From Diphasiastrum complanatum (taxonomy: Eukaryota > Streptophyta > Lycopodiopsida > Lycopodiales > Lycopodiaceae): 64,000 bases of DNA. The stretch lies in contig CM055095.1 of NCBI GenBank assembly GCA_029204225.1, positions 49,796,841 through 49,860,840 on the forward strand, in the 5' to 3' direction. A program made the translations under genes and the position numbers. The notes beneath the pieces were generated by a model. It made no database searches, was not told the DNA's origin, and was given only the letters and a program-made list of their open reading frames with translations. Positions 1 through 11,930 of this stretch are shown here, one piece after another. Every line of letters begins with the position of its first letter. Position 1 is the stretch's first letter.

Positions 1-690
1 GTTTCTTTTCTTGTCTGAATCCAAGATCTAGACAATCTAGCATCAAAGAGATGGAGTTAGTTGTCACGGCGTAGGTTCGTTCCCATGAGAGCGATAGTAT
101 AGTTCAGATTTCAACATGAATGGGGGATCTAACACTAACATCCATTAACACTAAGCATTAACACTAACATCCATTAACCCTAAATCCACAACAATGATAG
201 AAATTTACTCTTCTCTCTCTCCCTTTCTCTCTCACAAAAAGCATAAGAAATAGCAATTCCAATAATGATCAAATCCAACAATTAGCAAATACCAAAGAAA
301 GCATGAAAAATGGAGGAAAAGAGAGGAAGGGCAAGGGCATCCATCAATCCATTTCTAAAGAGAACCAATCTACTTTATTGAAATGAGGAAATGAACATGA
401 TGAGCAACTCGAGAAGTAGAGAGGAGGACCCTAGCCTCTGAATCCTATTGGTCCAGTCTTGCCTCTCTTTTTATTCAAATTTAAAAAAGTGTGAGAACCA
501 TCAAAACTGGAGGAAAAACCAACTTTATTCACTAACTTGACATTTAGGCCCTGCGACATTAAAAGTATCGCAAAAAGGCCTAAAGTCCTTTTATTAACTT
601 TTAACTAATCAATCAAATAACTATGTGATCATCGAGTTGGACTTACACACGCAGGGTGCCAAATCCCTCTCACTTATTAACTAGGGTTAG
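1..690. other. No gene seen; intergenic DNA with short repeats
   Basis: AT-rich sequence with no credible coding frame. It holds a short imperfect repeat around 130-185 (units reading roughly ATTAACACTAACATCC) and a CT-rich tract near 208-235. At about 684-697 lies GGGTTAGGGTT, exactly where the copia A remnant stops; two units are too few to call telomeric. Confidence 0.5.
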
Positions 691-1345
691 GGTTGTCTTG
701 GGATCCGCAAGCCCTCCAACACTGGAACATATCTTGCTGGTGCTCTTTGTGGTCTTGTCGACCTTTTGGGAGATCCTCCTGGGATAGCTATGCCTTTGCC
801 TTTGTCTACTCTGCTCGGTCCGAAACCATCTTGGTTTACAGGAACTGCGACAGCAGGTTGCCTCTCGAATCTTTCTTCGTCAGATTCGTCGTTTGAATGG
901 GAGACGACTCAAAAATCTTCATTTTCTTGTTCGTCCTCTGCTCCCTCTGTCATTGGCGACATGTTATAGTACTGTCTCTCCAGAACTTTGTAGCTGATAG
1001 GATCGTCGTTGGCCATTGTCCTGCTCTCATTGAATCTGACATCTCTCACTGTTTTCACAGTGTTCATGTCTGGCATGTAGACTCTGTAGTATGATGAATT
1101 GTTGTCATATCCTTCTTCTGTGCCATCCACCCAGGGGAATAGTCCTTCATCCTTGAGTATCAGTGATGTCTTATCTTTTCAGGCTAGAAAGTTAGATTCT
1201 GAAGAATTAAGTATTGTGCAGATGTTGCTCAACATGCTGCTGATTGAAGCCATTGCTTCTTGGAGTCTGTTCCCTTGTTGATGGTTGTTTGTTTGAATGC
1301 TTGGCCTCCTGGATCTGCTAGCTTCTTGTCTATGTCACCAGACGA
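691..1345 (-). pseudogene. Copia A: gag N-terminus fused to integrase-RT linker
   Basis: Internal part of a Ty1/copia element read on the minus strand just after its primer-binding site. A gag-like start (ATG at about 1258) continues into a segment resembling copia gag N-termini (KDKTSLILKDEG, after one in-frame stop). By about 1130 it changes to the linker between integrase and reverse transcriptase (YRVYMPD ... VRDVRFNES). The rest of gag, protease and integrase is therefore missing through an internal deletion of a few kilobases. A stop or frameshift follows near 920, and the frame resumes with a basic, proline-rich linker (KRSTRPQRAPARYVP) to about 700. The RT and RNase H belonging to this half are absent; a matching RNase H end lies at 18,239. 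Family assignment is firm; exact ends are approximate. Confidence 0.75.
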
Positions 1346-1360
1346 CCTGCTCTGATACCA
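1346..1360 (-). other. Primer-binding site of copia A (tRNA-iMet)
   Basis: The minus strand reads TGGTATCAGAGCAGG one base after the LTR end CTCTCAACA. This is the plant initiator-methionine tRNA complement used by most plant copia elements. It fixes the adjacent repeat as the 5' LTR and the element as minus-strand. Confidence 0.9.
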
Positions 1361-1361
1361 C

Positions 1362-2393
1362 TGTTGAGAGCATGAGGAGGATCGTAGTCACGAAGCTTTC
1401 GCAAAGGAACCACGACTCTCTCTTGCCCTCGGATGGAGTTAGATGCGATCGCTAGACACTGCCAGCTGAATCACTCCTATAGCCCTCCAGAGTGTAGTCA
1501 GGCACTATTGATCTACGTTTATAAAATTAATGCAGCATTTAACATAGTTTCAACCAAGGTGCAAAATTCAAATGAACAAGGAAACTTAGTTAGACACACG
1601 AATAAACAGTAGACGCATTTGCATTCGAGATTAGACACAACAAGAAAATCATCTATATTGATCTCTCTCTCTTTGATTTCTTCAAGCACTGCATGCAAAT
1701 CCACGCAGTGCGTTGGCATGGGAGAAACACAGTTCTCTCACGAGCAATTGTCTCGCTTTACTAGCGAACAATTGGATCTACAGATCCTAGACAGAATTGT
1801 CTTCGCACGCAGGCGGACATGTATTCTGTATTTTTGTCTTGATTGCTTACTAGCATCAGACTACTATGTTACACTGTATGTGTGCTCTGTTGATCTAAAT
1901 GTCAAGTAACATCCAGTAAGTATAGTCGCTCTATGTAAATCTAAGATTAGAGTGACTAAGCATCTACAACTAATCAAGGAAATACAAGAGTGGCAGATTA
2001 GCCACGATCTAAAATGTATCTACTGACGTCATGCCATCAGATCAGATATCTGTACTTCTGGGTACTTGCATGATCTCGCTGGTACTCTCTGGAGCGTGGA
2101 GGGCAGGAGAAGGTCTCGTTTTGGTCGTTTGCCTTCTCTTGTACTGGACTGCAAAAGATTCTCGTTCGTGAATCTTTTGAGTTCGCGAACCATTTGTCTT
2201 TGTCTATTCGACTTTCGAGTTCGCGAATCATTCATCTTCGTTCCTTTGACTTTTGAGTTCGCGTCCCTTTGACTTCGAGTTCGCAAAACTTTTTGTGCTT
2301 CGTGTCTCCTGACTTTCGTGTTCGCGAACATCTTCGTCAGGCTGAGGCTGAAGGCTAGCAAGGCTTTGTAGTTAGAAACATTTCGTTTCTTCA
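1362..2393 (-). repeat. 5' LTR of copia A (1,032 bp)
   Basis: Long terminal repeat running on the minus strand from TGAAGAAACGAAATG at 2393 to CTCTCAACA at 1362, so it has canonical TG...CA ends. The same sequence with scattered differences is present in the opposite orientation at 18,369-19,401 (1,033 bp), which fixes both ends. A block near 2150-2340 is rich in GAGTTCGCGAA-type direct repeats (TTCGCGAAC and relatives). The LTR is bordered inside by a primer-binding site and outside by GTGGT, the complement of ACCAC, which also flanks the far copy. Confidence 0.88.
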
Positions 2394-2398
2394 GTGGT
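2394..2398. other. Target-site duplication ACCAC of copia A, left copy
   Basis: Plus strand GTGGT, that is ACCAC on the element's strand, directly outside the 5' LTR. The same five bases follow the 3' LTR at 19,402-19,406. Confidence 0.75.
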
Positions 2399-2585
2399 GC
2401 AGGTAAGACCATGCGTTTGCTGATTGTTCATACCTCGATGCCGCATTAGGTTCCCCTTCATGGTAAGGATAAGAGGTCTGATAAGGACCCCTCTTCTATT
2501 GTATGAGCCGGAAGTTAAATGGGCAAAATGCCATCTCTCCTCCCATGAAGTGAATCATGAGTATTGTCGTGCAAACTTCTATATC
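2399..2585 (-). pseudogene. Gypsy E gag fragment upstream of the copia A insertion
   Basis: Read on the minus strand this strip contains AFCPFNF followed by a stop and a Tyr/Pro/Ser-rich stretch, then (after a shift) RMVLPAPPGP continuing across the ACCAC duplication. The related gypsy C has AFCNFNP and RLALPAPP in the same order at about 6,893-7,042. The downstream continuation (ANNQVAHVNLAGRN) lies at 19,407 on the plus strand. This is therefore the left flank of the copia A insertion, now separated from its right flank. It is short and damaged; the homology is visible at both DNA and protein level. Confidence 0.7.
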
Positions 2586-2589
2586 AACA

Positions 2590-4570
2590 TGCTTTTTTAT
2601 TAATGTGGAAGAATGCTTTGGAATTCAATTGAACTCATGATATAAGTTCTACATCAAATTCAATGATGATTTGTTGTTGAAGTAAAGAAAAAAACATTCA
2701 AGAACAATAAACAATTGAATGAACATTTGTAAAACATAGCAAACCAAGAATTAGCTTCAAAGTCTTTGGGTTTGGCACTTGATCACATTTCTATAAATCA
2801 ATGAGGCCATATTTTTTTATTTAACACACTTAAACTGGTGCTGCGGTTATCAATGTTAAACTCACCACAATTTTAAAATGCCTAGATATATAAGAAGTCA
2901 ATATTTATTATTATGGTTATTTAGAGAGTAATTGGAGTGCCCTTACCCAATAATTAATGATGTTTTTTATTCATGTTGGAAATGAAAATCCTAAGTGCAT
3001 ATATTTTTGTCCATGCTCATAGACCAAGGAAATCTAAGATAATTAAATCTAGGTTTTTATATGATGGGGTCAAATACGACCAATTTCATTGCATATTTTT
3101 ATTGTTCCATTTAGATAGCTTTTGTAGTCTGATGTGACTAGTCAGAAGAATATGCCAATGATGTAAGTATACAAGAATACATCGATGATGTAAGTACAAG
3201 AACTAAGCAGGGCCTTAAGCACTTTCTTTCCATACCAAGCAAGAATGGAGTAGAGCTCCAGACTACGAAATGTAACAAAAGCATGGAGCCAATGCATCCT
3301 TCTGAAGAAAGAAAAATAGCTGGAGAGCCTATGAAAGAGGTCTTGAACTGGAAGTTAACAACAGATAGCAAGCACAATGTAGCTAGCAAAAATTGAATGG
3401 AATATACTCTACAGCATTGGACATAAGAATGTGCTAAAGTTTCTCATAAACATCAGATGAACGACTAGTAAGTGATTTAAAAGTTTTGATTTTTATGCAC
3501 CTCTTTTTATTATTTACACAATGTATTCTATGTGAATGATTTTCCTACACAATTTTAGAATTGATGCATTACAATTGCCTACCATTGTACTATTGACGTC
3601 CTAGTGTGAATGTTTTATTGATGTATTTCAATGGCCTAGCATTGTACTATTAATGATCGTAATGAATTCTTTACGTCAAAAGTTATTAATCATTGTTTGC
3701 AAGCATGCCCCCAACCGTGTGAGCACGAATGAGATGATGGCTAAGAGTTAGATTATGCTAGTCATGACACATTTTGAATCGTAGAACAGTGCTATATGAA
3801 ACCTATGGAATCTTCAAATAGATAAATGGTATTTCTTTGCTTTTGTCCTACTGAAGTTGGTCACTGGATCCATTAACTTGTTCAAATTGGTGATAGAGAA
3901 ATTCGTCCTAAATGCAAAAAAGCTTGTTTCAAACTCGAAAAAGCTCACTTCAAACTTAGAAAAGCTCGCCTCAGAAAGCTCGCCAAAAATCATTCCCCTA
4001 ACATCAGTAGGACAAATCGCACTCTGATTATTATCAACAATGAGTACAATTGCATGAAGTTATAACTTCAGCTTGTTGAGCGTGATAACGCTGATATAGA
4101 TCAATGAATTATCAGACTCGGAAATACTAGAAGTAGTTTTCTGGTGAAAACTCTAAGTTTAATATACTAAAAATATCTACAACTGAATTTTCTATAGTTA
4201 TTACAATCACCTTTATGCCATAAATGCATGTACAAAGTTGGCGGACATCAATGTAAAGTCGTTGGGTCGGATTTCTAACTGACAGTATCAAAAAATTACA
4301 TAGGGTCGAATTTCATACAAAGGATCAAAAAATTTACACTAGCTCAAAAATATGCTGAGGGTCAAATTTTTCGGGGTCAAAAAATTAGACAGGATCCGAT
4401 CCGATCTAGGGTCGAATATGCCCAGATAATTTAGTGAAGGGTCTAAAAAAATCCGAACTGATCCAACCCACCAACCTAGGGTCGAAAAAATCTTTGTTTT
4501 GAATGGCTTTTCAGGATGTTCACTAACAAAAGGATTTAAGGCTGAGCATTGAAATCCAACAAGCATGGGG
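2590..4570. other. No gene seen; degenerate GGGTC/AAAAAATT repeats near 4,260-4,500
   Basis: AT-rich, no frame with recognisable protein. Between about 4,255 and 4,500 the motif GGGTCGAA or GGGTC recurs, alternating with CAAAAAATTA-like runs and one GATCCGATCCGATCT stretch. This looks like a decayed tandem array or a short non-coding transposon. Nothing else supportable. Confidence 0.45.
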
Positions 4571-4574
4571 GTGG

Positions 4575-5455
4575 TGACATCAGTAGATGGTGATGATAAA
4601 TTTTACAGTTTTTAGAACAATAATGATTGTACTTTACAATCATAGAGAGTTATTGGTTTCTTAATCAATGAATCTATCAAGTTCTACACATTAGATCTTG
4701 ATCTAGATTCACTACACTTGGATTTAAGCAAGAGCAATGGATCAACACATCATTTTTTAGTGAAGGAGGCTTCACACGTATGGAGTACTGTCCACAGTAC
4801 GGCCTGCACCTGAAACTTCAAGTACAATGATACTTGATAGCATTCATACATAAAAATCACAAGACAAATGACTAGAAACCTCACAAAAGTGTAGAGTGCA
4901 AAAGTCTCATTAATCTTCTTAGCAAAATGATGATCCTTTTATGGATCAAGTACATCCATGAGTCTGGTACAATCCAGCAGGTCTTCACACGTGTGAAGAG
5001 TGCCACATCACTCAGATCTATCCATTGGATCCATCCTTGATCCTTATTCAATAGTTGTACCTTCTAGAATATGACTAAAATCCAAAAAGCTAGTCTCCTA
5101 GAATATAGGAATATTCCCTACAAAATAGGATCTAAGGAAAATGGTCAACATTTATCTTCTATTACTCTATACACACGTGTGAACATCCACTTGCCATGTG
5201 GGAGCATTTACTCATGCACATGCAAAGAAAAGCTAATTTGTAGGTGACTAGTCAACTTGACTAAAAAGTAGTCATTTCATATTCACACTAACTAGAATGA
5301 TACAAAATCAATTTGGATATATACAAACATGAAAAGTACATCCTTTCACACGTGGGAACAGGCTCCACATGTGTGAAATCAGATCATCAACATATTCTAA
5401 TGTTTGATCAATATTTACATGAACCAATGTCAAGTGAGAAGTAACAATTTCAACA
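4575..5455 (-). repeat. 3' LTR of copia B with repeated G-box palindromes
   Basis: On the minus strand an LTR-like sequence starts with TGTTGAAATTG at 5455, directly after GAGCAGGAG (a polypurine tract) and the end of the RNase H frame. The far end is not certain because no second LTR copy is in the window; I place it near 4,575. The LTR carries five CACACGTGTG-like palindromes at 4773, 4986, 5172, 5347 and 5366. Three of them contain the exact CACGTG G-box core. These are candidate transcription-factor sites in U3. Confidence 0.6.
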
Positions 5456-5468
5456 CTCCTGCTCACTT

Positions 5469-6335
5469 CTAACTTGGCAAATCTAGTGTACATCTATCTA
5501 CAATTCCAAGAGCATATCTTAACTTAAAAAATGGATCTTTGGAAAATGGTTTGGTTAAGATATCAGCTATGCATTCGGATGATGGTACATGATGTAGTTG
5601 CACTTCCTTGGATTGTACCTTCTCCCTCACAAAGTGGTGAGCTATCTCAATATGCTTTGTTCTAGCATGGAAGATAGGATTTGAAGCAATTTGTTGAGAA
5701 GCTTGATTGTCACAAAATATGTAAGGGATCTCCTCGGCCTCTAGCACATGTAGTTCCATCAAGAGTCTTCTTAGCCATAGGAGCTCTTTGGTTGTTGAAG
5801 TCAATGCCTTGCACTCGGCTTCACAAGAAGATAGTGAGATTGTATCTTGCTTTTTGGAAAGCCAAGATATCACTCAAGAAATGTTGCAAATGCACTAATG
5901 GACTTCCTATCCATCTTGTCACCTGCAAAATCTGAATCCGAGTAGGCTCTCAAGTGCAAGTTAGATCCTTCATAAAGTATGCCAAAAAATCTAGTACTAG
6001 AAACATATCTAAGTACTCTCTTGGCACTTTTCCAATGATGAACTAAAGGAGCTTGCATACTTTGACCCAACTTGCTTACACAAAAACTTAAGTCAGGTCT
6101 AGTGATGGTCAAATAGATTAGAGAGCCCATAAGCTTCCTAAAGAGGGTGATGTCCTCAAAGGATGCTTCATCACCTTCATTAGTTGCTTTCACAACAAGC
6201 TCCATAGGGGTGTCAATCCCCTTACAATCTTTCATACCAAATCTTTTAAGAATGGAAGTAGCATACTTAGATTGACTTATGAAAGTACAATTGCTACTTC
6301 TAAACACTTTTATCCCAAGTATAAACTTTAGGAAG
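5469..6335 (-). pseudogene. Copia B reverse transcriptase C-terminus and RNase H
   Basis: Minus-strand Ty1/copia pol remnant. It begins within the RT C-terminal region (KFILGIKV, then QSKYATSILKRFGM) and continues through the standard hallmarks: GSLIYLTITRPDLSF, the RNase H segment YSDSDFAGD, SLSSCEAE, and the closing ADILTKPF. One frame change near 5,870 separates two open stretches. The catalytic YVDD part of RT, integrase and gag are absent because gypsy C sequence starts at about 6,336. The polypurine tract and LTR follow downstream. Expected full pol is about 1,300 residues, so roughly the last fifth remains. Confidence 0.88.
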
Positions 6336-7925
6336 CCTAGATCGAAAGGGTGAAACGTCTTAAATCTGAATGTGAGCCTGAGCTGATTAATGAAAATGCC
6401 ATGATTATGTGGTTTTTGTCAGGTCTACCTAAACGGATCAGACGTGAACTGAAACGCCATAACAAGTATGCACTTTTGCAAAATGCAATGGATGATGCAA
6501 TTCGGGAGGAGGATGAAGATTCAGATAATGAGCCGAATGTCAGTATGTTGTCTTATACAGCAGGGCAGACTACTACGACATCCACCACTATTGCATCAAT
6601 GAATGCCAATGCTACTGTAGAAGTGATGCTCAATGAGTTCGAGAAACTTGGAAAGACCCAGCAGAAACAGATGGAAAAGTTGCAGTTGCAATTTGATGAG
6701 AAGATCAAAGCATTGGAAAATTTTCACAGAGAAGCGAACAAGGAACCTGAGAAGTTTGCAAAGACTTTTCCTACCATGAAAAATGTCAAGTGTTCTATTT
6801 GTACAGGAAATCACACAGTGAACGAGTGTCCTCAATTGAAAAATGAATGGAAATCAGTGTTTGCCATCTGTGTAATTCACCCGACCATGAGACTGCCTTT
6901 TGCAACTTCAACCCTCAGATAATTCAGCAATGGTATGCCCAGATGGGATATCGAGATCCACAGTATGGAAGCAATCCATCAGCAAGACTACAACAATCTA
7001 CTCTTGGATACCCGGAACGTCTAGCTTTGCCTGCCCCACCAAAACACTCCGCTCCTCCTGCCAATTTGATGGAACCAAAACCTTACGGAAGAGCTGAGCA
7101 ATAGAGGTATGGTAATGATAAGGAAGGTGGATCTTCAGAACAATATGCCATTTATGCTGCCTCTCAACAACAAGCCTCGAGAAATTGGGCCAATGCACCA
7201 CTTGGATGCTTTGCATATGGAGAAAATCATAGAGTTGCAAAATGCCCAAATAAAGGAAAATTTGTACCATTATGTCGTGACTGTGGATATGGGCATTGCT
7301 ATAAAGACTGTCCAGCAAGACCGAAGCCACCACCAGCTACAACACCTGTAAATTTGATAACAATCAAGCAAGGATTGGTAGCTCATAATAAACCAAGTGC
7401 ACCCTTGATGGTGGTCACCAGAGCACAAAAGCAAAAAGAACCAGTAGTGGATTCAGCACCTGCTGATTCTATACCATTGAACAATACACCAACAACATCG
7501 GAAGTCTATCCAAATCTTAATACAAAAAAACGAAGATATCAGGATATGAGACAGTGGATTAAACATCTGCAAGAAGAAGAGGAACTTGAAGCTGCTAAAG
7601 TAACAACTGAAGTTCGGTCTTCACCATTGCAGCCTCCAAGAAATTTACATACGGATATGAATGATCAATTACATCATCACGAAGAACCACATACAGAATT
7701 AATCATGAATATTTTGTCTAGAAGATCAATATTTTATTGGGAGAGCTCCTAAAGTTGGTGCCAAAAGCAAAAGAAGTCTTAGCACAGAAGTTAGCTCAAG
7801 AAGAATCAGAAGACCATCAGGAGCCGCTTTTTTGTGCTGGATTTGAAGAATCTAATGATGTACTCCATGTTGGAGCAGCTTGGGAAAGTGAACAAAAGAA
7901 TATCACTCTGCCGATACAATATTGA
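6336..7925 (+). pseudogene. Gypsy C gag with four zinc knuckles
   Basis: Decayed Ty3/gypsy gag, truncated at its 5' side by copia B. The first open stretch (6350-6922) has a typical gag helix region (NAMIMWFLSGLPKRIRREL), an acidic segment, and a coiled-coil-like part rich in Glu/Lys/Gln. Zinc knuckles follow: CSICTGNHTVNEC (6791), CHLCNSPDHETAFC (6862, other frame), CFAYGENHRVAKC (7207, second Cys changed to Tyr), and CRDCGYGHCYKDC (7272). Three have CX2CX3HX4C spacing instead of the usual CX2CX4HX4C. A spacer rich in Lys, Pro and Glu leads toward protease. At least three frame changes and several stops make it non-functional. Confidence 0.85.
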
Positions 7926-8330
7926 CAATTTTCTAAAGAAGCAGCCGTGATAGACGACAGTTCAAGAGTTAACCTGATTTCTACAAAGCTATGTACAAAA
8001 TGGGGCCTTACAAAGATTAAGCCTGTGACTTTTGCTATTAAGCTAGCTGATTAGACGACGGTTCGTCCACGAGGAATGGTGGAAGATATACCTGTCAGGA
8101 TTGCAAGAGTACAGTTCGTCATTACTTTCGTCGTGATGGACTTACCAGAAGCACCAAATGTCTATCGAGTTTTCTTAGGACATCCATAGTTACGAGTTGC
8201 GCAAGTAGTTCATAACTGGGGTACCGGCAAAATCACTTTTGAAAATCGTGAACGTGTAGTTAAAATTGATCCTACGACTTGGACTATCAAGCCAGTGGTT
8301 CAAAAAGCGGATGACGATTCATCAACAACG
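7926..8330 (+). pseudogene. Gypsy C protease region, decayed
   Basis: An aspartic-protease-like segment lies between gag and RT. VIDDSSRVNLIS (near 7,948) takes the place of the usual I-D-x-G-S/A-x-x-N-L-I active-site stretch. VYRVFLGHP near 8,160 matches the 'ILGRPWL' end motif, with the following Trp changed to stop (CATAGTTA). Another stop lies at about 8,053. The active-site Gly is replaced by Asp, so activity is unlikely even apart from the stops. Confidence 0.65.
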
Positions 8331-8421
8331 GATCACACTTGTGATCGACCAGAGAAAAAATTGGGAGTTCACTACGATTCTCAAACAGATACTATCAATT
8401 GGAATGAAGCTCTTGCAATAA

Positions 8422-10600
8422 TTGATTGTACAGCAGGATATATGTGTCAACAAGATGAGCGAGATTTTCTTGTCAGATCGAACTTTGGATACGCCAATCA
8501 CGTTTCCACTAAATGTGCTGAATGTAGCCTGGATATCAATGGAACTTATAGCAGATCCAATTGAGGACGATCTCATACCAATGAGCTATGCCTTAACTTA
8601 TGATGACAATGTAGAACTTACGGATGAACAGATTCTACATCATATGGATCCGACCAAATTTGGAGTGCGTAATGTTCCTGATGAACCAACAATCAAATCG
8701 TCCAAAGCAGTTATATTGAAGGGAGACAGGATGACAGGTTCGATGACGAAGAAACAAGCAAAGCAACATTATAATACGGTCCTGAAATGGGAAAATCCCC
8801 CTCAAAAGATCGATTTAAAGGAAGTGCCACCTCTATTGGATAAAGGCAAAGGAAAAGTCAAGAATGATTCTTCAAGTCAGATCTCCAGCAAGACATCATC
8901 GTCTAGGAGGTCTTCACCTGAGAAGAAAGATTTATCATCCCAAAAGTCACCACCTCCACGATCAATTCCTGCTAAGAAGACTAAACGAAGATCCAAGACA
9001 AGTCCTTTAAAAAAAAAACAAGCAAATGTAGTCCAGCATGATATGCCAGAGCATTTTAAACATTATACACTGGATGATGTGGTTATCATGTTACCTAAAG
9101 CACATCGTGAACCTAAAGAACACATGCCAAAATCTAAAGAGGTTTACGATGGAACAGCTAGGACGCAGCCAATGAATTTTGCCGAACCAGGAGAACCGAA
9201 AAAGATTGTACAAGTGGGATCACAACTTACTCCTAAACATTATCAAGCACTCCGTTTGCTACTTATTAAGTATCAAGATTGTTTTGCATGGACTTATCAA
9301 GATTTGAAGGGTATTCCGACATCAGTCATTGAACATACCATACCTTTAGTACCTGATGCAGTACCAAAGGTTACAAAGTTCTATCGCTGTAATCCTAATG
9401 TGGCAGATCTGATAAAGAAAGAACTTCAGGGATTGCTTGACGCCGATTTCATTTATGAGATCGAGCATATCGAATGGATTTCACCGATTGTCATTGTTCC
9501 TAAGAAAAATGGGAAATTGCGAATCTGTGTGAATCTCAAAGCATTGAATAAAGTGACACGGAAGGATCACTTTCCGTTACCTTTTACTAAAAGCCCTTGC
9601 TGGAGCAGAGGCTTATAGTTTCTTGGATGGATTTAGTGGTTATGACCAGGTTAAGATTGCACCTGCCGATCGTCACAAAACTGTTTTTGCAACAGAATGG
9701 GCACCTATGCTTACAAAGTAATGTCGTTTGGACTCTGTAATACACCAAGTTCCTTCCAAAGAGTAATGCAATTTGCCGTTAGAGATTATCTGCAGAAATT
9801 CCTTGAAATTTACTTGGACGACTTGGGAGTTCATAGTACAGATACGGACCACCTGGATCGATTGGAGAAAGTCTTTGAAAGATGCCGCAAATATTAGATT
9901 TCTCTAAATCCAGAAAAATACAAGATATGGATTTCTCACAGAGTGGTGCTTGGACATGTGATATCAAGACATGGTATTGCCACCGATTATTCTAAGATCA
10001 AAGTTATTGTGGAATTGCCACCGCCAGCAACAATTCGAGGAGTTTATGTGTTTATGGATCATGCGAACTACTATCGAATTTTTATTATCTTCTTTGCGGA
10101 TTTAGCACGACCTATATACAGATTAACTATTGTTCCTATTTGGACAGTAGAGGCGTTAGAAGCCTTTTAAAGTTAAAAAAAACATTATCTTCAGCACCAA
10201 TACTGCGTTCTCTAGATTGGACATTAGAGTTTCATCTTCATACAGATGTCTCAAAATATGCCATGGGATTAGTTTTGACGTAGCCAGGTGACTATAAGAA
10301 GGATTATCCTATACGATTTGCAAGTAGACAGCTTACTAATCCAGAGAAGAATTATTCAACAACAGAACGTGAAGCGCTAGCCATGATTTTTTATGTTCGG
10401 AAATTTTGTCACTATCTCATGGAAATGCACTTTGCATTTTATACAGATCATCAACTGTTACTTTACTTGGTATATAAGACGTGTAATACTGGACGTATTG
10501 CAAGATGGTTATTATTATTGACTGAATTTGACTTTCAAATTGTGGTCAGAAAGAGGAAGCAACATTATCTAGCTGATCACATTTCATGAATTGAATCCAC
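8422..10600 (+). pseudogene. Gypsy C reverse transcriptase and RNase H
   Basis: A basic Ser/Lys-rich linker (about 8,800-9,050) precedes RT. RT motifs in order: SPIVIVPKKNGKLRICVN (near 9,480), SFLDGFSGYDQVKIAP (near 9,620, after a frameshift at about 9,590), VMSFGLCNTPSSFQRVM (9,718), catalytic YLDD at 9811-9822, and LGHVISRHGI (near 9,950). RNase H follows with FHLHTDVSKYAMG, TEREALAMIF and FYTDHQLL, then ADHIS before a stop at about 10,587. Stops at about 9,895, 10,168 and 10,279 break the frame. The gene order PR-RT-RH-IN and the motifs are Ty3/gypsy, in a non-chromodomain lineage. Confidence 0.9.
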
Positions 10601-11930
10601 ACCAGTTAATACTGAAGTGGATGATGAACTACCAGATGTTGCATTGTTCTATGTTGAAGCAGTACCTGAGTGGGCGACAGATATTGTTGAGTACCTGATG
10701 CTAGGACAACCGAATGACTCTTTGACAAAAGTACAGAAAAGACAATTGATTCATAAGGCTCAACCTTATCAATAAATTGTAGGACAATTGTATCATCGTG
10801 GATTAGATAATATTTTATGAAGATGTGTTTTACCGCATGAAGTACCAGATTTAATCATGTTTTCACATGATGGCATGGGTGGAGGACACTTCTCTATAGA
10901 TATTACTGTTCACAAACTTTTGCAATCCGGTTGTTGGTGGCCTACGCTTCATAAGGACATAGAAAATTTTATTCAGACATGTGATGTCTGCTAGCGAGCA
11001 CGACGGCCTACTCGACAGAATTATGAACCCTTACATCCGGTTTTATCGCAAGCACCGTTTGAAAAATGGGGACTGGATTATGTTGGTCCTATTCATCCCG
11101 CTGCTCAAGGATCTCAAGCCCGATACATTATCGTCACAACTGATTATATGACCAAGTGGGTTGAAGCCAAAGTTGTCAAAGTGGCTGATGTGAAATCTAT
11201 AGCCAAGTTTCTATATGAAAATATTATAATCAGATTCGGATGTCCGATCGAAATTGTCAGTGATTGGGGTACACACTTTGTTAATCAAACAATAAAGTGT
11301 TTACTGGAAGATTTTTTTGTTATACACAAATTTAGTACTCCCTATTATCCCAGAGGGAATGGCCAAACTGAATCTTCCAATAAGATTCTCTGCACCATTA
11401 TGACAAAGACAGTTGGAGCGAGTTGGTCTGATTGGGAACATAAACTGTATGCAGCATTATGGGCATTCAGAACCGCTTACAAAAATAGTACAAATCAAAC
11501 ACCTTTTCAACTAGTTTATGGTCAAGATGCTGTTATGCCAATTGAATTTTTAATCCCATCTTTACGCATAGCAGCAACGGAAGGATTAAATGATGATCAG
11601 TCTTTACAACTTTGCCACGACGCGTTGCACAAATTATGTGAAACCCGATTGATGGCAGTTCATGCTTTAGCAGCAGAGAAAGCCCGCCGCAAGGCATGGC
11701 ACGATCGTCAATTGCACAAGAAAGATCTGGAAGCAAGAGATCTTGCATTGATGTACAAAACCAAGCTCATCAAGGGTAAGTTGAAGTTTACTGGGAAAGG
11801 CCTGTATAAAGTGAAGGAAATCCTGAACTATGGCATAGTAATTCTTGAGTACTTGGATGGAAAACGATTTGATACTCCGGTAAATGGCAGTCGATTACGC
11901 AAGTTTTGGCAGCCTGCTCCGCCAGTTTAG
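10600..11930 (+). pseudogene. Gypsy C integrase
   Basis: Zinc-binding N-terminus: GGHFSI ... CWWPTLHKDI ... CDVC, with a stop right after CDVC (about 10,994). The catalytic core is open from 11,148: D in WGLDYVGP (about 11,070), D in VSDWGTHF (about 11,260), and E in GNGQTESSNK (about 11,365), so the DDE triad is present. The C-terminus (KFTGKGLYKVKEIL ... SRLRKFWQPAPPV) ends at TAG about 11,930 without a chromodomain. A shorter copy of this C-terminus lies in gypsy E at 20,585. Confidence 0.9.

Noticed and set aside
684-697. Telomere-like GGGTTAGGGTT next to the copia A truncation
   Set aside because: Only two partial units; chance or repair filler is as likely as any telomeric origin.
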